7,846 nucleotides of DNA from Frankiales bacterium (GTDB lineage Bacteria; Actinomycetota; Actinomycetes; Mycobacteriales; SCTD01), in contig JAODNF010000072.1 of assembly GCA_025464915.1 (NCBI GenBank), forward strand, positions 1 through 7,846, in the 5' to 3' direction. Under the pieces are notes generated by a model, which had not been told where the DNA came from, ran no database searches, and saw nothing but the letters and a program-made list of their open reading frames with translations. Below are positions 1 to 5,325 of the stretch, in pieces. Position 1 is the first letter of the stretch. Each line of letters begins with the position of its first letter. The position numbers and the translations under genes were made by a program.

Positions 1-739
1 CCTTGACGCGCGTGCGGTTGCCGTAGGCCTCCGTGCCGTCCTTGAGAGTCTCGATGCGGCGGATGTCCAGGCGCACGGAGGCGTAGAACTTCAGCGCCTT
101 TCCGCCGGCGGTGGTCTCCGGGCTTCCGAAGAAGACGCCGATCTTCTCGCGCAGCTGGTTGATGAAGATGGCCGTCGTGTTGGTCTGCGAGAGCGCGCCC
201 GTCATCTTGCGCAGCGCCTGGCTCATGAGGCGGGCCTGCAGGCCGACGTGGCTGTCGCCCATCTCGCCCTCGATCTCGGCGCGCGGCACGAGGGCCGCGA
301 CGGAGTCGATGACCAGGATGTCGATGGCCCCGGAGCGGACCAGCATGTCGGCGATCTCGAGGGCCTGCTCACCGGTGTCCGGCTGGCTGACGAGCAGCTG
401 GTCGGTGTCGACGCCGAGCTTCTTGGCGTACTCCGGGTCCAGCGCGTGCTCGGCGTCGATGAACGCCGCGATGCCGCCGGCGCGCTGGGCGTTGGCCACC
501 GCGTGCAGGGCGACCGTGGTCTTGCCGGAGGACTCCGGGCCGTAGATCTCGACGACGCGGCCGCGCGGCAGGCCGCCGATGCCGAGCGCGACGTCGAGGG
601 CGATGGAGCCCGTGGGGATGACCTCGACCGGCGGGCGGGTGTCGTCGCCGAGGCGCATCACCGATCCCTTGCCGAAGTTCTTGTCGATCTGGGCGAGGGC
701 CATCTCGAGGGCCTTCTCGCGGTCCGGCGCTGCGGGCAC
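1..739 (-). CDS. recA: Recombinase RecA, N-terminal 246 residues (C-terminus beyond the left edge)
   Basis: RecA forms ATP-dependent filaments on single-stranded DNA in the cytoplasm, drives homologous strand exchange and triggers LexA self-cleavage in the SOS response. The visible 246 residues include the N-terminal oligomerisation helix (DREKALEMALAQIDKNFGKG, from residue 6), the Walker A loop GPESSGKTT (67-75), Walker B ILVIDS (141-146), and the L2 region GVFFGSPETTAGGKALKF (201-218). About 100 C-terminal residues are missing because the window ends, not because the gene is broken. No intein interrupts the visible part. I chose the GTG at 739 because AAGGAG (746-751) lies 6 nt upstream of it. 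An in-frame ATG at 745-743 directly abuts that ribosome site and is unlikely to be used. A LexA box lies about 140 bp upstream of the start, so SOS control is expected. Confidence 0.99.
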   Translation of the reverse strand, partial: MPAAPDREKALEMALAQIDKNFGKGSVMRLGDDTRPPVEVIPTGSIALDVALGIGGLPRGRVVEIYGPESSGKTTVALHAVANAQRAGGIAAFIDAEHALDPEYAKKLGVDTDQLLVSQPDTGEQALEIADMLVRSGAIDILVIDSVAALVPRAEIEGEMGDSHVGLQARLMSQALRKMTGALSQTNTTAIFINQLREKIGVFFGSPETTAGGKALKFYASVRLDIRRIETLKDGTEAYGNRTRVK

Positions 740-745
740 GTGCAT

Positions 746-751
746 CTCCTT
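746..751 (-). promoter_or_regulatory. Ribosome binding site of recA, deciding the GTG start
   Basis: AAGGAG on the minus strand is followed by 6 nt (ATGCAC) and then GTG. The spacing favours the GTG at 739 over the adjacent in-frame ATG at 745, which would have zero spacing. Confidence 0.75.
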
Positions 752-806
752 CGGCAGTCGTCGCTCTGCGGCGACGGGGCGGGTGCTCCGATCTGCGGTG
801 GACGCT

Positions 807-847
807 AGGTGCAGGGACCGACGGTTCTGGGCCGTCGTCCTGCACCT
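807..847 (-). other. Stem-loop in the recA 5' leader
   Basis: The arms AGGTGCAGG (807-815) and CCTGCACCT (839-847) are perfectly complementary. So are the inner arms CGACGG (819-824) and CCGTCG (832-837), which close on a 7-nt loop. Allowing two single-base bulges, the helix is about 16 bp. It lies downstream of the candidate recA promoter and about 68 nt before the start codon, so it would be transcribed in the leader. No T-run follows, so a simple intrinsic terminator is not obvious. It could be an attenuator, a stabilising leader structure or a protein-binding site; its role is unknown. Confidence 0.6.
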
Positions 848-870
848 GTGGACCACCCGAAGCACTGGGG

Positions 871-899
871 ACAGTACGTCGAACAGCCGTTCGAACGCA
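871..899 (-). promoter_or_regulatory. Candidate recA promoter
   Basis: On the minus strand TACTGT (871-876) fits the actinobacterial -10 pattern TANNNT. A weak -35-like TGCGTT (894-899) lies 17 bp upstream. The LexA box fills the spacer and ends 2 bp from the -10, which is where a repressor would block polymerase. The predicted leader is roughly 125 nt. The -35 match is poor, so the call rests mainly on the -10 and its position next to the operator. Confidence 0.4.
879..894. promoter_or_regulatory. LexA operator (SOS box) of recA
   Basis: The site TCGAACAGCCGTTCGA is a perfect 6-4-6 palindrome of the form TCGAAC-N4-GTTCGA. This is the known LexA box of mycobacteria and other actinobacteria, a variant of the Gram-positive CGAAC-N4-GTTCG site. 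It lies upstream of recA, the archetypal SOS gene, and overlaps the candidate promoter spacer. Cleavage of LexA after DNA damage should therefore derepress recA. Confidence 0.92.
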
Positions 900-942
900 C
901 CGCGACACGCCGGTCGTGTTCGCACACGTCTTCGAACGATCC

Positions 943-1131
943 CTAGTGGCTGGGGACCTCGAGGTGGGCGCACACCGCGCGCCAGACGTCCTTCGTGGAC
1001 TCGCCCTGCTCGAGGGCCTGCAGGACCGTGCGGGAGCCGAGCGTGGACAGCACCATGTCGGTCGCGAACGAGCGCGCGTAGGTCACGCCGAACTGGCGCT
1101 CCATCCGCCACCAGAAGTCCGTGAGCCGCAC
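943..1131 (-). CDS. DUF3046 family small protein
   Basis: This 62-residue protein begins VRLTDFWWRMERQFG and contains VLSTLGSRTVLQALEQG and a DVWRAVCAHLEVP tail. This is the pattern I recognise as DUF3046, a small, mostly helical, uncharacterised family found in actinobacteria, usually just upstream of recA as here. It has no signal peptide or membrane segment, so it should be cytoplasmic; its function is not known. I chose the GTG at 1131 because family members start with a (M/V)RLTDFW-like sequence. An in-frame GTG at 1140 would add three residues. No Shine-Dalgarno sequence precedes it, but a TANNNT box sits 7 nt upstream, which suggests leaderless translation. It is co-oriented with recA, 203 bp upstream, but recA has its own operator, so the two need not be co-transcribed. 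Confidence 0.88.
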   Translation of the reverse strand: MRLTDFWWRMERQFGVTYARSFATDMVLSTLGSRTVLQALEQGESTKDVWRAVCAHLEVPSH

Positions 1132-1138
1132 GCTGCCC

Positions 1139-1144
1139 ACACTA
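1139..1144 (-). promoter_or_regulatory. Candidate -10 box for a leaderless DUF3046 transcript
   Basis: TAGTGT on the minus strand matches the actinobacterial TANNNT -10 pattern. Exactly 7 nt (GGGCAGC) separate it from the GTG at 1131, so transcription would start at or next to the start codon. No convincing -35 and no ribosome site are present, which is usual for leaderless genes in these bacteria. Confidence 0.5.
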
Positions 1145-1148
1145 GGAG

Positions 1149-1174
1149 GCAACCGGACGAGACCCTGGGGCGTC
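1149..1174 (+). promoter_or_regulatory. Possible ECF-type promoter of the sigma factor operon
   Basis: GCAACC (1149-1154) resembles the -35 GGAACC of many ECF sigma factors. It is followed after a 16-bp spacer by CGTC (1171-1174), a common ECF -10 core. It lies 45 bp before the GTG of the sigma gene, so the operon may be autoregulated. The match has one mismatch and was found by eye, so it is only a candidate. It sits beside the divergent DUF3046 -10 box. Confidence 0.3.
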
Positions 1175-1218
1175 CTGGGGATGTCAACACGGTGTGTCAG
1201 GCACAGGAGAGGGGGCCC

Positions 1219-1707
1219 GTGGACACCGCGACAGCGGAGGTGTTCGACGCCTTCGTGCGCGCGCGCCACGCTGCCCTGCTCCGCTACGGGACGGTGCTCA
1301 CAGGTGATCCGCACAGCGCAGCAGACCTGGTCCAGGACGCTCTGGAGCGGACCGGCCTCGCGTGGTCGCGCGTGCAGCAGCAGGGCGACCCGGAGGGCTA
1401 CGTGCGGCGGGTCATGGCCAACCGCAACATCTCGACGTGGCGCAAGCTGCGGCGCGAGCGGCTCGTCGACGCTCCCCCGGAGCGGTCCTACGTGGACCGG
1501 CCGGCCGACGACGTCATGTGGGGCGTCCTGGCGACGCTGCCCCGGCGGCAGCGCACCGTGCTCTTCCTGCGCTACTACGAGGACCTCTCCGAGGCGGAGA
1601 TCGCTCGGGTCCTCGGGATCGCGCCGGGCACGGTGAAGAGCCAGGCCAGCAAGGGGATCGCGACGCTGCGTGCGGCGATCGGTGAGAAGGAGCAGCTGTG
1701 GACCTAG
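1219..1707 (+). CDS. SigE-family (ECF-like) RNA polymerase sigma factor
   Basis: This 162-residue protein directs RNA polymerase to alternative promoters. Sigma region 2 covers about residues 8-78 (VFDAFVRARHAALLRYG, then DLVQDALER and YVRRVMANRNISTWRK). Region 4 covers about 98-153, including LPRRQRTVLFLRYYEDLSEAEIA and the helix-turn-helix LGIAPGTVKSQASKGIATLR. The length and the core of region 4 are typical of the actinobacterial SigE-family group (TIGR02983-like), which lacks region 3 and has no long C-terminal extension. GTG 1219 is preceded by AGGAG (1205-1209) at 9 nt; an in-frame GTG at 1192 has no good ribosome site. The last 10 bases overlap the next gene, indicating an operon with translational coupling. 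Its targets and inducing signal cannot be read from the window. Confidence 0.94.
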   Translation: MDTATAEVFDAFVRARHAALLRYGTVLTGDPHSAADLVQDALERTGLAWSRVQQQGDPEGYVRRVMANRNISTWRKLRRERLVDAPPERSYVDRPADDVMWGVLATLPRRQRTVLFLRYYEDLSEAEIARVLGIAPGTVKSQASKGIATLRAAIGEKEQLWT

Positions 1708-2960
1708 AGCACGACCTCCGGCGGGTCCTCCACGAGCGGAGCACGCCCACGACCGACGTCGACGTCGTCCCCTTGGTCCACGCGGGGATGCGCCGGCGGG
1801 TACGCCGGCAGCGGCTGTCCTGGGTCGGCGCGGCAGCCGGCGTCGCCGGACTCTGGGTCGGCGCGCTGGTCGTGCTGCAGCCCGCCGCAGGCCCCACCAC
1901 GCCGCAGGTCCCGACAACCCTGATCGCCAACGTTCCCAGCGGTTTCCAGATCCGCGACCTGACGTTCGTGTCGACCACCCGCGGCTATGCCCTCGGCACC
2001 GTCCCGTGCACCGGCGGCTCGCACTGCACCGTCCTGCTCCAGACCGACACGGGCACCCGCGAGTGGGAGCGGGCCATCGCGCCGTCCGTGCGGACCTCGC
2101 TCCCGGACGGGACCGGCTGCCCCGCCGGCCTGTGCGTCTCGCAGCTGCGCTTCGCCCGGGACGCCGCCGGCGAGGAGATCGGCTACGCCTTCGGTCCGTC
2201 GTACGCGCTGTTCTCCGGCGGCGAGTGGCAGCCGCAGCTCGTCGGCCACCGGGTCGAGGCGCTGGAGGCGGCACGGGCCGGGTCCGTCGTGCGGGTGCTG
2301 GCCCGCCCGGGTGGCGGGCACGTCGTGCAGCGGTCGACGGTCGGGAGCTCGGACTGGACGACCGTGCTGGACATCACCGCCCCCACCTACAACGCGGTGC
2401 TCAAGCGCCAGGGCGACCGGCTGGTGCTGGTGACCTACGACAACAACCGCGGGGCCGGGGCGGAGCCCGACGTCTCCGACGTCCGCTACAGCCGCGACGG
2501 GGGGCTCACCTGGGACAAGGGCGCCCACGACCCGTGCGACGGCGACTCCTACTTCGCGGCGGTCGCGCTGGCGCGGCAGTCGGAGGTCGTCGCGGCCTGC
2601 ACGCACCGGACCGGCGGGTCCTACGTCCGGGTCTCCAAGGACGACGGGACCTTGTTCGGGCCGGCGCTCGACCTGCCCAAGGGGCTGGACGCGCTCCAGG
2701 TCGCGGCGCCGTCCTCCGGCGGCAGCTGGCTGGTCTCCGGCGACGTCGCCTCCGAGCGGGCCCGCGTCGTCGTCCGCAGCGAGGACCACGGCCGGACCTG
2801 GACCCGGGTCGCGACCGAGCCGACCCCCGACGGCGTGCGGGCCACCGGCTACCTGGACAACTCGAACGCGAGGACCGTCTGGTGGATCGGCGCCGACCCG
2901 CGCTTCGTGTGGCGCACCGACGACGCCGGCAAGACCTGGACCGCGGCCCGCTTCCGCTGA
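1698..2960 (+). CDS. Membrane-anchored Asp-box (BNR-repeat) protein, putative partner of the sigma factor
   Basis: The 420-residue protein has a short, basic N-terminal region (1-40, ending MRRRVRRQRL) and one hydrophobic helix at about 42-61. A long segment of about 355 residues follows, predicted outside the cell by the positive-inside rule. That segment carries three Asp boxes (S/T-x-D-x-G-x-T-W): SRDGGLTW (265-272), SEDHGRTW (361-368) and TDDAGKTW (407-414). These hairpin motifs mark sialidase, sortilin or YCF48-like beta-propellers. Six cysteines (104/110, 141/146, 280/301) may form disulfides. Sialidase catalytic residues cannot be assigned, so enzyme activity is not claimed. GTG 1698 follows AAGGAG (1687-1692) by 5 nt and overlaps the sigma gene by 10 bp. 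This context suggests an anti-sigma factor or sensor, but no zinc-binding HxxxCxxC anti-sigma motif is present. The CDS is secure; the role is inferred. Confidence 0.88.
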   Translation: MDLEHDLRRVLHERSTPTTDVDVVPLVHAGMRRRVRRQRLSWVGAAAGVAGLWVGALVVLQPAAGPTTPQVPTTLIANVPSGFQIRDLTFVSTTRGYALGTVPCTGGSHCTVLLQTDTGTREWERAIAPSVRTSLPDGTGCPAGLCVSQLRFARDAAGEEIGYAFGPSYALFSGGEWQPQLVGHRVEALEAARAGSVVRVLARPGGGHVVQRSTVGSSDWTTVLDITAPTYNAVLKRQGDRLVLVTYDNNRGAGAEPDVSDVRYSRDGGLTWDKGAHDPCDGDSYFAAVALARQSEVVAACTHRTGGSYVRVSKDDGTLFGPALDLPKGLDALQVAAPSSGGSWLVSGDVASERARVVVRSEDHGRTWTRVATEPTPDGVRATGYLDNSNARTVWWIGADPRFVWRTDDAGKTWTAARFR

Positions 2961-2964
2961 GCTC

Positions 2965-3030
2965 CCTGGTCAGCAGGCGATCCGGGCACGACCCGCCGGC
3001 GGGTCACGACCCGGATGCCCTGGTGACCAA
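2965..3030. terminator. Large hairpin between convergent operons, probable bidirectional terminator
   Basis: The centre is a perfect 16-bp palindrome, GACCCGCCGGCGGGTC (2990-3005). It is flanked by ATCCGGG (2980-2986) pairing with CCCGGAT (3010-3016), and by CTGGTCA near the left end pairing with TGACCA (3024-3029). Together these form a long imperfect cruciform. It fills the 93-bp gap between the stop codons of the plus-strand sigma operon and the minus-strand xylH. There is no T-run, as is common for actinobacterial terminators, so termination is inferred from structure and position. Confidence 0.6.
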
Positions 3031-3053
3031 GGGGGTGCGCGCGGGTCCGGAGG

Positions 3054-4478
3054 TCAGGCGCTGCGGGAGCGGCGGCGGCTGATCGCGTCGACCGAGGCGG
3101 CGACCAGCAGCACGATGCCGGTGATCTCCTGCACGACCGAGGTGGGCAGGCCCGAGTGCAGCTGGATGCCGTTCGGGATCATGGCGATGACGACGGCGCC
3201 GAGGATGGCGTCGCGCGGGCGGCCACGACCGCCGAACAGCGACGTGCCGCCGATGACCGCGGCGGCGACCGCGTAGAGCAGCGTGTTGCCCTGGCCGGTG
3301 TCGGGGTGGGCCCCACCGGTGAAGTCGGCGAGGAACAGCCCGCCCACGGCAGCCATCGCGGAGCAGAGCACGAACGCCCCGATCTTGACCCGGTCGACGG
3401 CGATGCCGGCGCGAGACGCCGCCTCCTTGCTGCCGCCGATCGCGTAGAGGTGCCGACCCCACGAGGTCCAGGCGAGCAGGATCGTGAAGACGACCATGAA
3501 CCCGATCGGGATGCTCGCGGCCCAGGGGATCCCCTCGATCTTGGGGCCGTCGTTCGGGTTGCGGTTGGTGTTGAGCCACGCGACGGCCGCCGCACCGGCG
3601 AGCCCGAGCGAGCCGATCCGCAGGGCGGTGAGCGCGAGCTGGTCGTAGGAGACGCCCTGGCTGGCACGCCGGCGCTGCCTGACGACGGTCGCGACGGCGT
3701 ACCCGCCGACCACGACGACCAGGAAGACCCAGCCCTGTGCCGGTGACATGTTGCCGTGCGTCAGCCGGAACCAGGGCTCGTAGCGCGGCGTGCTGACCGT
3801 CTGGCTCTTCACCGCATCGAGGGTCACGCCCTCCCACGCGAGGAACATCGCAAGGGTCACGATGAACGACGGGATCCCGAGAGCGGTCACGAGCACGCCG
3901 TTCAGGACGCCGATGGCGACCCCGATCGTCACCGCGACGCCGAAGGCGACCCACACGTGCCCGTCGTACGCGCCGGTGAGGATGAGGACGGTGCCGAGGA
4001 CGACCACCCCGGCCACGGCGTAGAGCCCCTTCCACACCGCCAGCCCTGCTGCGGCGAGCAGCACGACGACCAGGCCGACGTAGACCCGCGACCCCACAGC
4101 GGCGTGAAGGTCCCCCGACTGCAGGCCCTGCGCCGCGAAGCCGGCCGCGACGCCGCCCGTCGCACCGGCGGACAGGTCGATCTCCCCGAGGATGAGCACG
4201 AAGACCAGGCCGAGCGCGATCAGGGCGATGAACGAGGCCTGCGACATCAGGTTGCCGATGTTGTTGGCCGAGAGGAAGCGGTCCGTGGTCGAGGCGAACA
4301 GGACGCCGATGACGAGCAGGCCCAGGATGGCCGGCAGGCCGCCGGGGTCGCCGCGCCGCACCTTGACCACGTACTCGCGGAACGCCTGCCCGAGCCCGCG
4401 CGGCAGGGTGTCGACGCGGAAGCTGGCGCGCGGGTCGTCGGTCTCGCCCTGCTCGAGGTTCGTGGTCTCGGTGCTCAC
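3054..4478 (-). CDS. xylH: XylH-type sugar ABC transporter permease (CUT2 family)
   Basis: This polytopic inner-membrane permease, the likely dimeric channel of the transporter, has 474 residues. Family hallmarks are EIDLSAG (99-105), the cytoplasmic coupling segment YAIGGSKEAASRAGIAVDRV (345-364), and VIGGTSLFGGRG (408-419). The loop and helix insertion around 245-335, with WLNTNRNP, resembles the equivalent stretch of E. coli XylH (WLLNDYRG) and favours a xylose-type permease over a ribose-type one. It is longer than E. coli XylH (393 residues). About 45 hydrophilic residues precede the first helix, and roughly 50 extra residues at about 120-172 look like an additional helix pair. GTG 4478 has GGAGG (4483-4487) 4 nt upstream. 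That ribosome site touches the stop codon of xylG across an 8-bp gap, so the genes are translationally coupled. The substrate is inferred by family. Confidence 0.93.
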   Translation of the reverse strand: MSTETTNLEQGETDDPRASFRVDTLPRGLGQAFREYVVKVRRGDPGGLPAILGLLVIGVLFASTTDRFLSANNIGNLMSQASFIALIALGLVFVLILGEIDLSAGATGGVAAGFAAQGLQSGDLHAAVGSRVYVGLVVVLLAAAGLAVWKGLYAVAGVVVLGTVLILTGAYDGHVWVAFGVAVTIGVAIGVLNGVLVTALGIPSFIVTLAMFLAWEGVTLDAVKSQTVSTPRYEPWFRLTHGNMSPAQGWVFLVVVVGGYAVATVVRQRRRASQGVSYDQLALTALRIGSLGLAGAAAVAWLNTNRNPNDGPKIEGIPWAASIPIGFMVVFTILLAWTSWGRHLYAIGGSKEAASRAGIAVDRVKIGAFVLCSAMAAVGGLFLADFTGGAHPDTGQGNTLLYAVAAAVIGGTSLFGGRGRPRDAILGAVVIAMIPNGIQLHSGLPTSVVQEITGIVLLVAASVDAISRRRSRSA

Positions 4479-4486
4479 GGTGCCTC

Positions 4487-5263
4487 CTACGCGCTCTGGG
4501 CCGCGGTCTCGGGTGCGAGCCCGAGGGTCCCGCTGCGGCCGGACGTGATCAGCTCGACGACCTGGCTGGTGCTGGTGTCCGTCTTGAGGACCTCAGCCGC
4601 GAGCCGACCGAGGTAGAGCGCGTCGATGCGGTCGGCGACTTCCATGACGTCGTTCATGTTGTGCGAGATGAGCACGACACCGATCCCGTTGTCCGCCAGG
4701 CGCCTGACGAGGTTGAGCACCTGCCGGGTCTGGGCGACGCCCAGAGCGGCAGTCGGCTCGTCGAGGAACACGACCTTCCCGTTCCAGAGGACCGAGCGCG
4801 CGATCGCGACGGTCTGGCGCTGACCACCGGAGAGGCTGGACACCGGCTGCCGCACCGAGTTGATGGTGCGGACCGCCAGGGACTGCAGGGTCTCCCGGGC
4901 CTTGGTCTCCATCTCGGCGTCGCGCAGGAACGGACCGCGGCGGATCTCACGGCCGAGGAACATGTTCTGGGTGATGTCGAGGTTGTCGGCGAGGGCGAGG
5001 TCCTGGTAGACGAACTCGATCCCGAACGACGACGCGACGGCCGGGGACGACAGCGTGACCGGCTTGCCCTCCCAGTAGATCTGGCCGGTGTCGATCGTGT
5101 TGATCCCGGCGAAGCACTTCACCAGCGTGGACTTGCCGGCACCGTTGTCGCCGACGAGCGCCGTGACCTGCCCGGCGTAGACCGCGAAGTCCACGTCGTG
5201 CAGCACGTGCACCGCGCCGAAGCTCTTGTTGAGCCCCTCGACGCGAAGGATGGGTTCGGTCAC
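4487..5263 (-). CDS. xylG: Sugar ABC transporter ATP-binding protein, single-domain XylG/FrcA type
   Basis: This 258-residue cytoplasmic ATPase powers sugar import. It has Walker A GDNGAGKST (38-46), Q-loop VYQDLAL (Q87), signature LSGGQRQ (144-150), Walker B VVFLDEP (164-170) and the switch histidine in LISHN (H201), so it looks active. It has one nucleotide-binding domain, whereas E. coli XylG and RbsA carry two in about 500 residues. The stop is clean and no second half follows, so this is the single-domain form seen in FrcA and in actinobacterial CUT2 systems, expected to work as a homodimer. I chose GTG 5263 because GGAGG (5269-5273) lies 5 nt upstream. An in-frame GTG at 5275 would add four residues but overlaps that site. 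It lies between xylF and xylH in one operon. Confidence 0.96.
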   Translation of the reverse strand: MTEPILRVEGLNKSFGAVHVLHDVDFAVYAGQVTALVGDNGAGKSTLVKCFAGINTIDTGQIYWEGKPVTLSSPAVASSFGIEFVYQDLALADNLDITQNMFLGREIRRGPFLRDAEMETKARETLQSLAVRTINSVRQPVSSLSGGQRQTVAIARSVLWNGKVVFLDEPTAALGVAQTRQVLNLVRRLADNGIGVVLISHNMNDVMEVADRIDALYLGRLAAEVLKTDTSTSQVVELITSGRSGTLGLAPETAAQSA

Positions 5264-5280
5264 GCGCACCTCCACATGAG

Positions 5281-5318
5281 TGCGAGCCGGGGGCGCCTCT
5301 GGGCACCCCCGGCTCGCA
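5281..5318 (-). other. Intercistronic stem-loop between xylF and xylG
   Basis: The arms TGCGAGCCGGGGG (5281-5293) and CCCCCGGCTCGCA (5306-5318) are perfectly complementary and continue inward through GCC/GGC to a 4-nt loop. The single mismatch on DNA becomes a G-U wobble in the minus-strand transcript, giving a 17-bp RNA helix. It lies 7 nt past the xylF stop and ends 7 nt before the xylG ribosome site. In other binding-protein operons such hairpins protect the upstream message and reduce downstream expression; partial termination is also possible, though no T-run is present. Confidence 0.75.
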
Positions 5319-5325
5319 AGAACTA

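Noticed and set aside
1131..1140. Alternative GTG start at 1140 for the DUF3046 gene
   Set aside because: It would add three residues before the conserved RLTDFW start and would lie within the TAGTGT -10 box.
943..2274. A 443-codon open frame on the minus strand through the sigma factor operon
   Set aside because: Only its last 62 codons (the DUF3046 gene) look like protein. The rest is Arg/Pro/Ala-rich low-complexity translation antisense to the sigma factor and Asp-box genes, typical of GC-rich shadow frames.
1704..2789. Long minus-strand open frame opposite the Asp-box protein
   Set aside because: No domain is recognisable, its composition is that of a shadow frame, and the plus-strand frame has clear motifs and a good ribosome site.
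1698..2960. Asp-box protein as a secreted sialidase
   Set aside because: Asp boxes are structural and occur in many propellers. I could not identify the catalytic Arg triad, Tyr and Glu, and the protein is membrane-anchored beside a sigma factor.
4487..5263. Possible truncated or frameshifted two-domain XylG
   Set aside because: The single ATPase domain is complete from Walker A to the H-loop, ends cleanly, and xylH starts 8 bp later. Single-domain forms are known in this transporter family.
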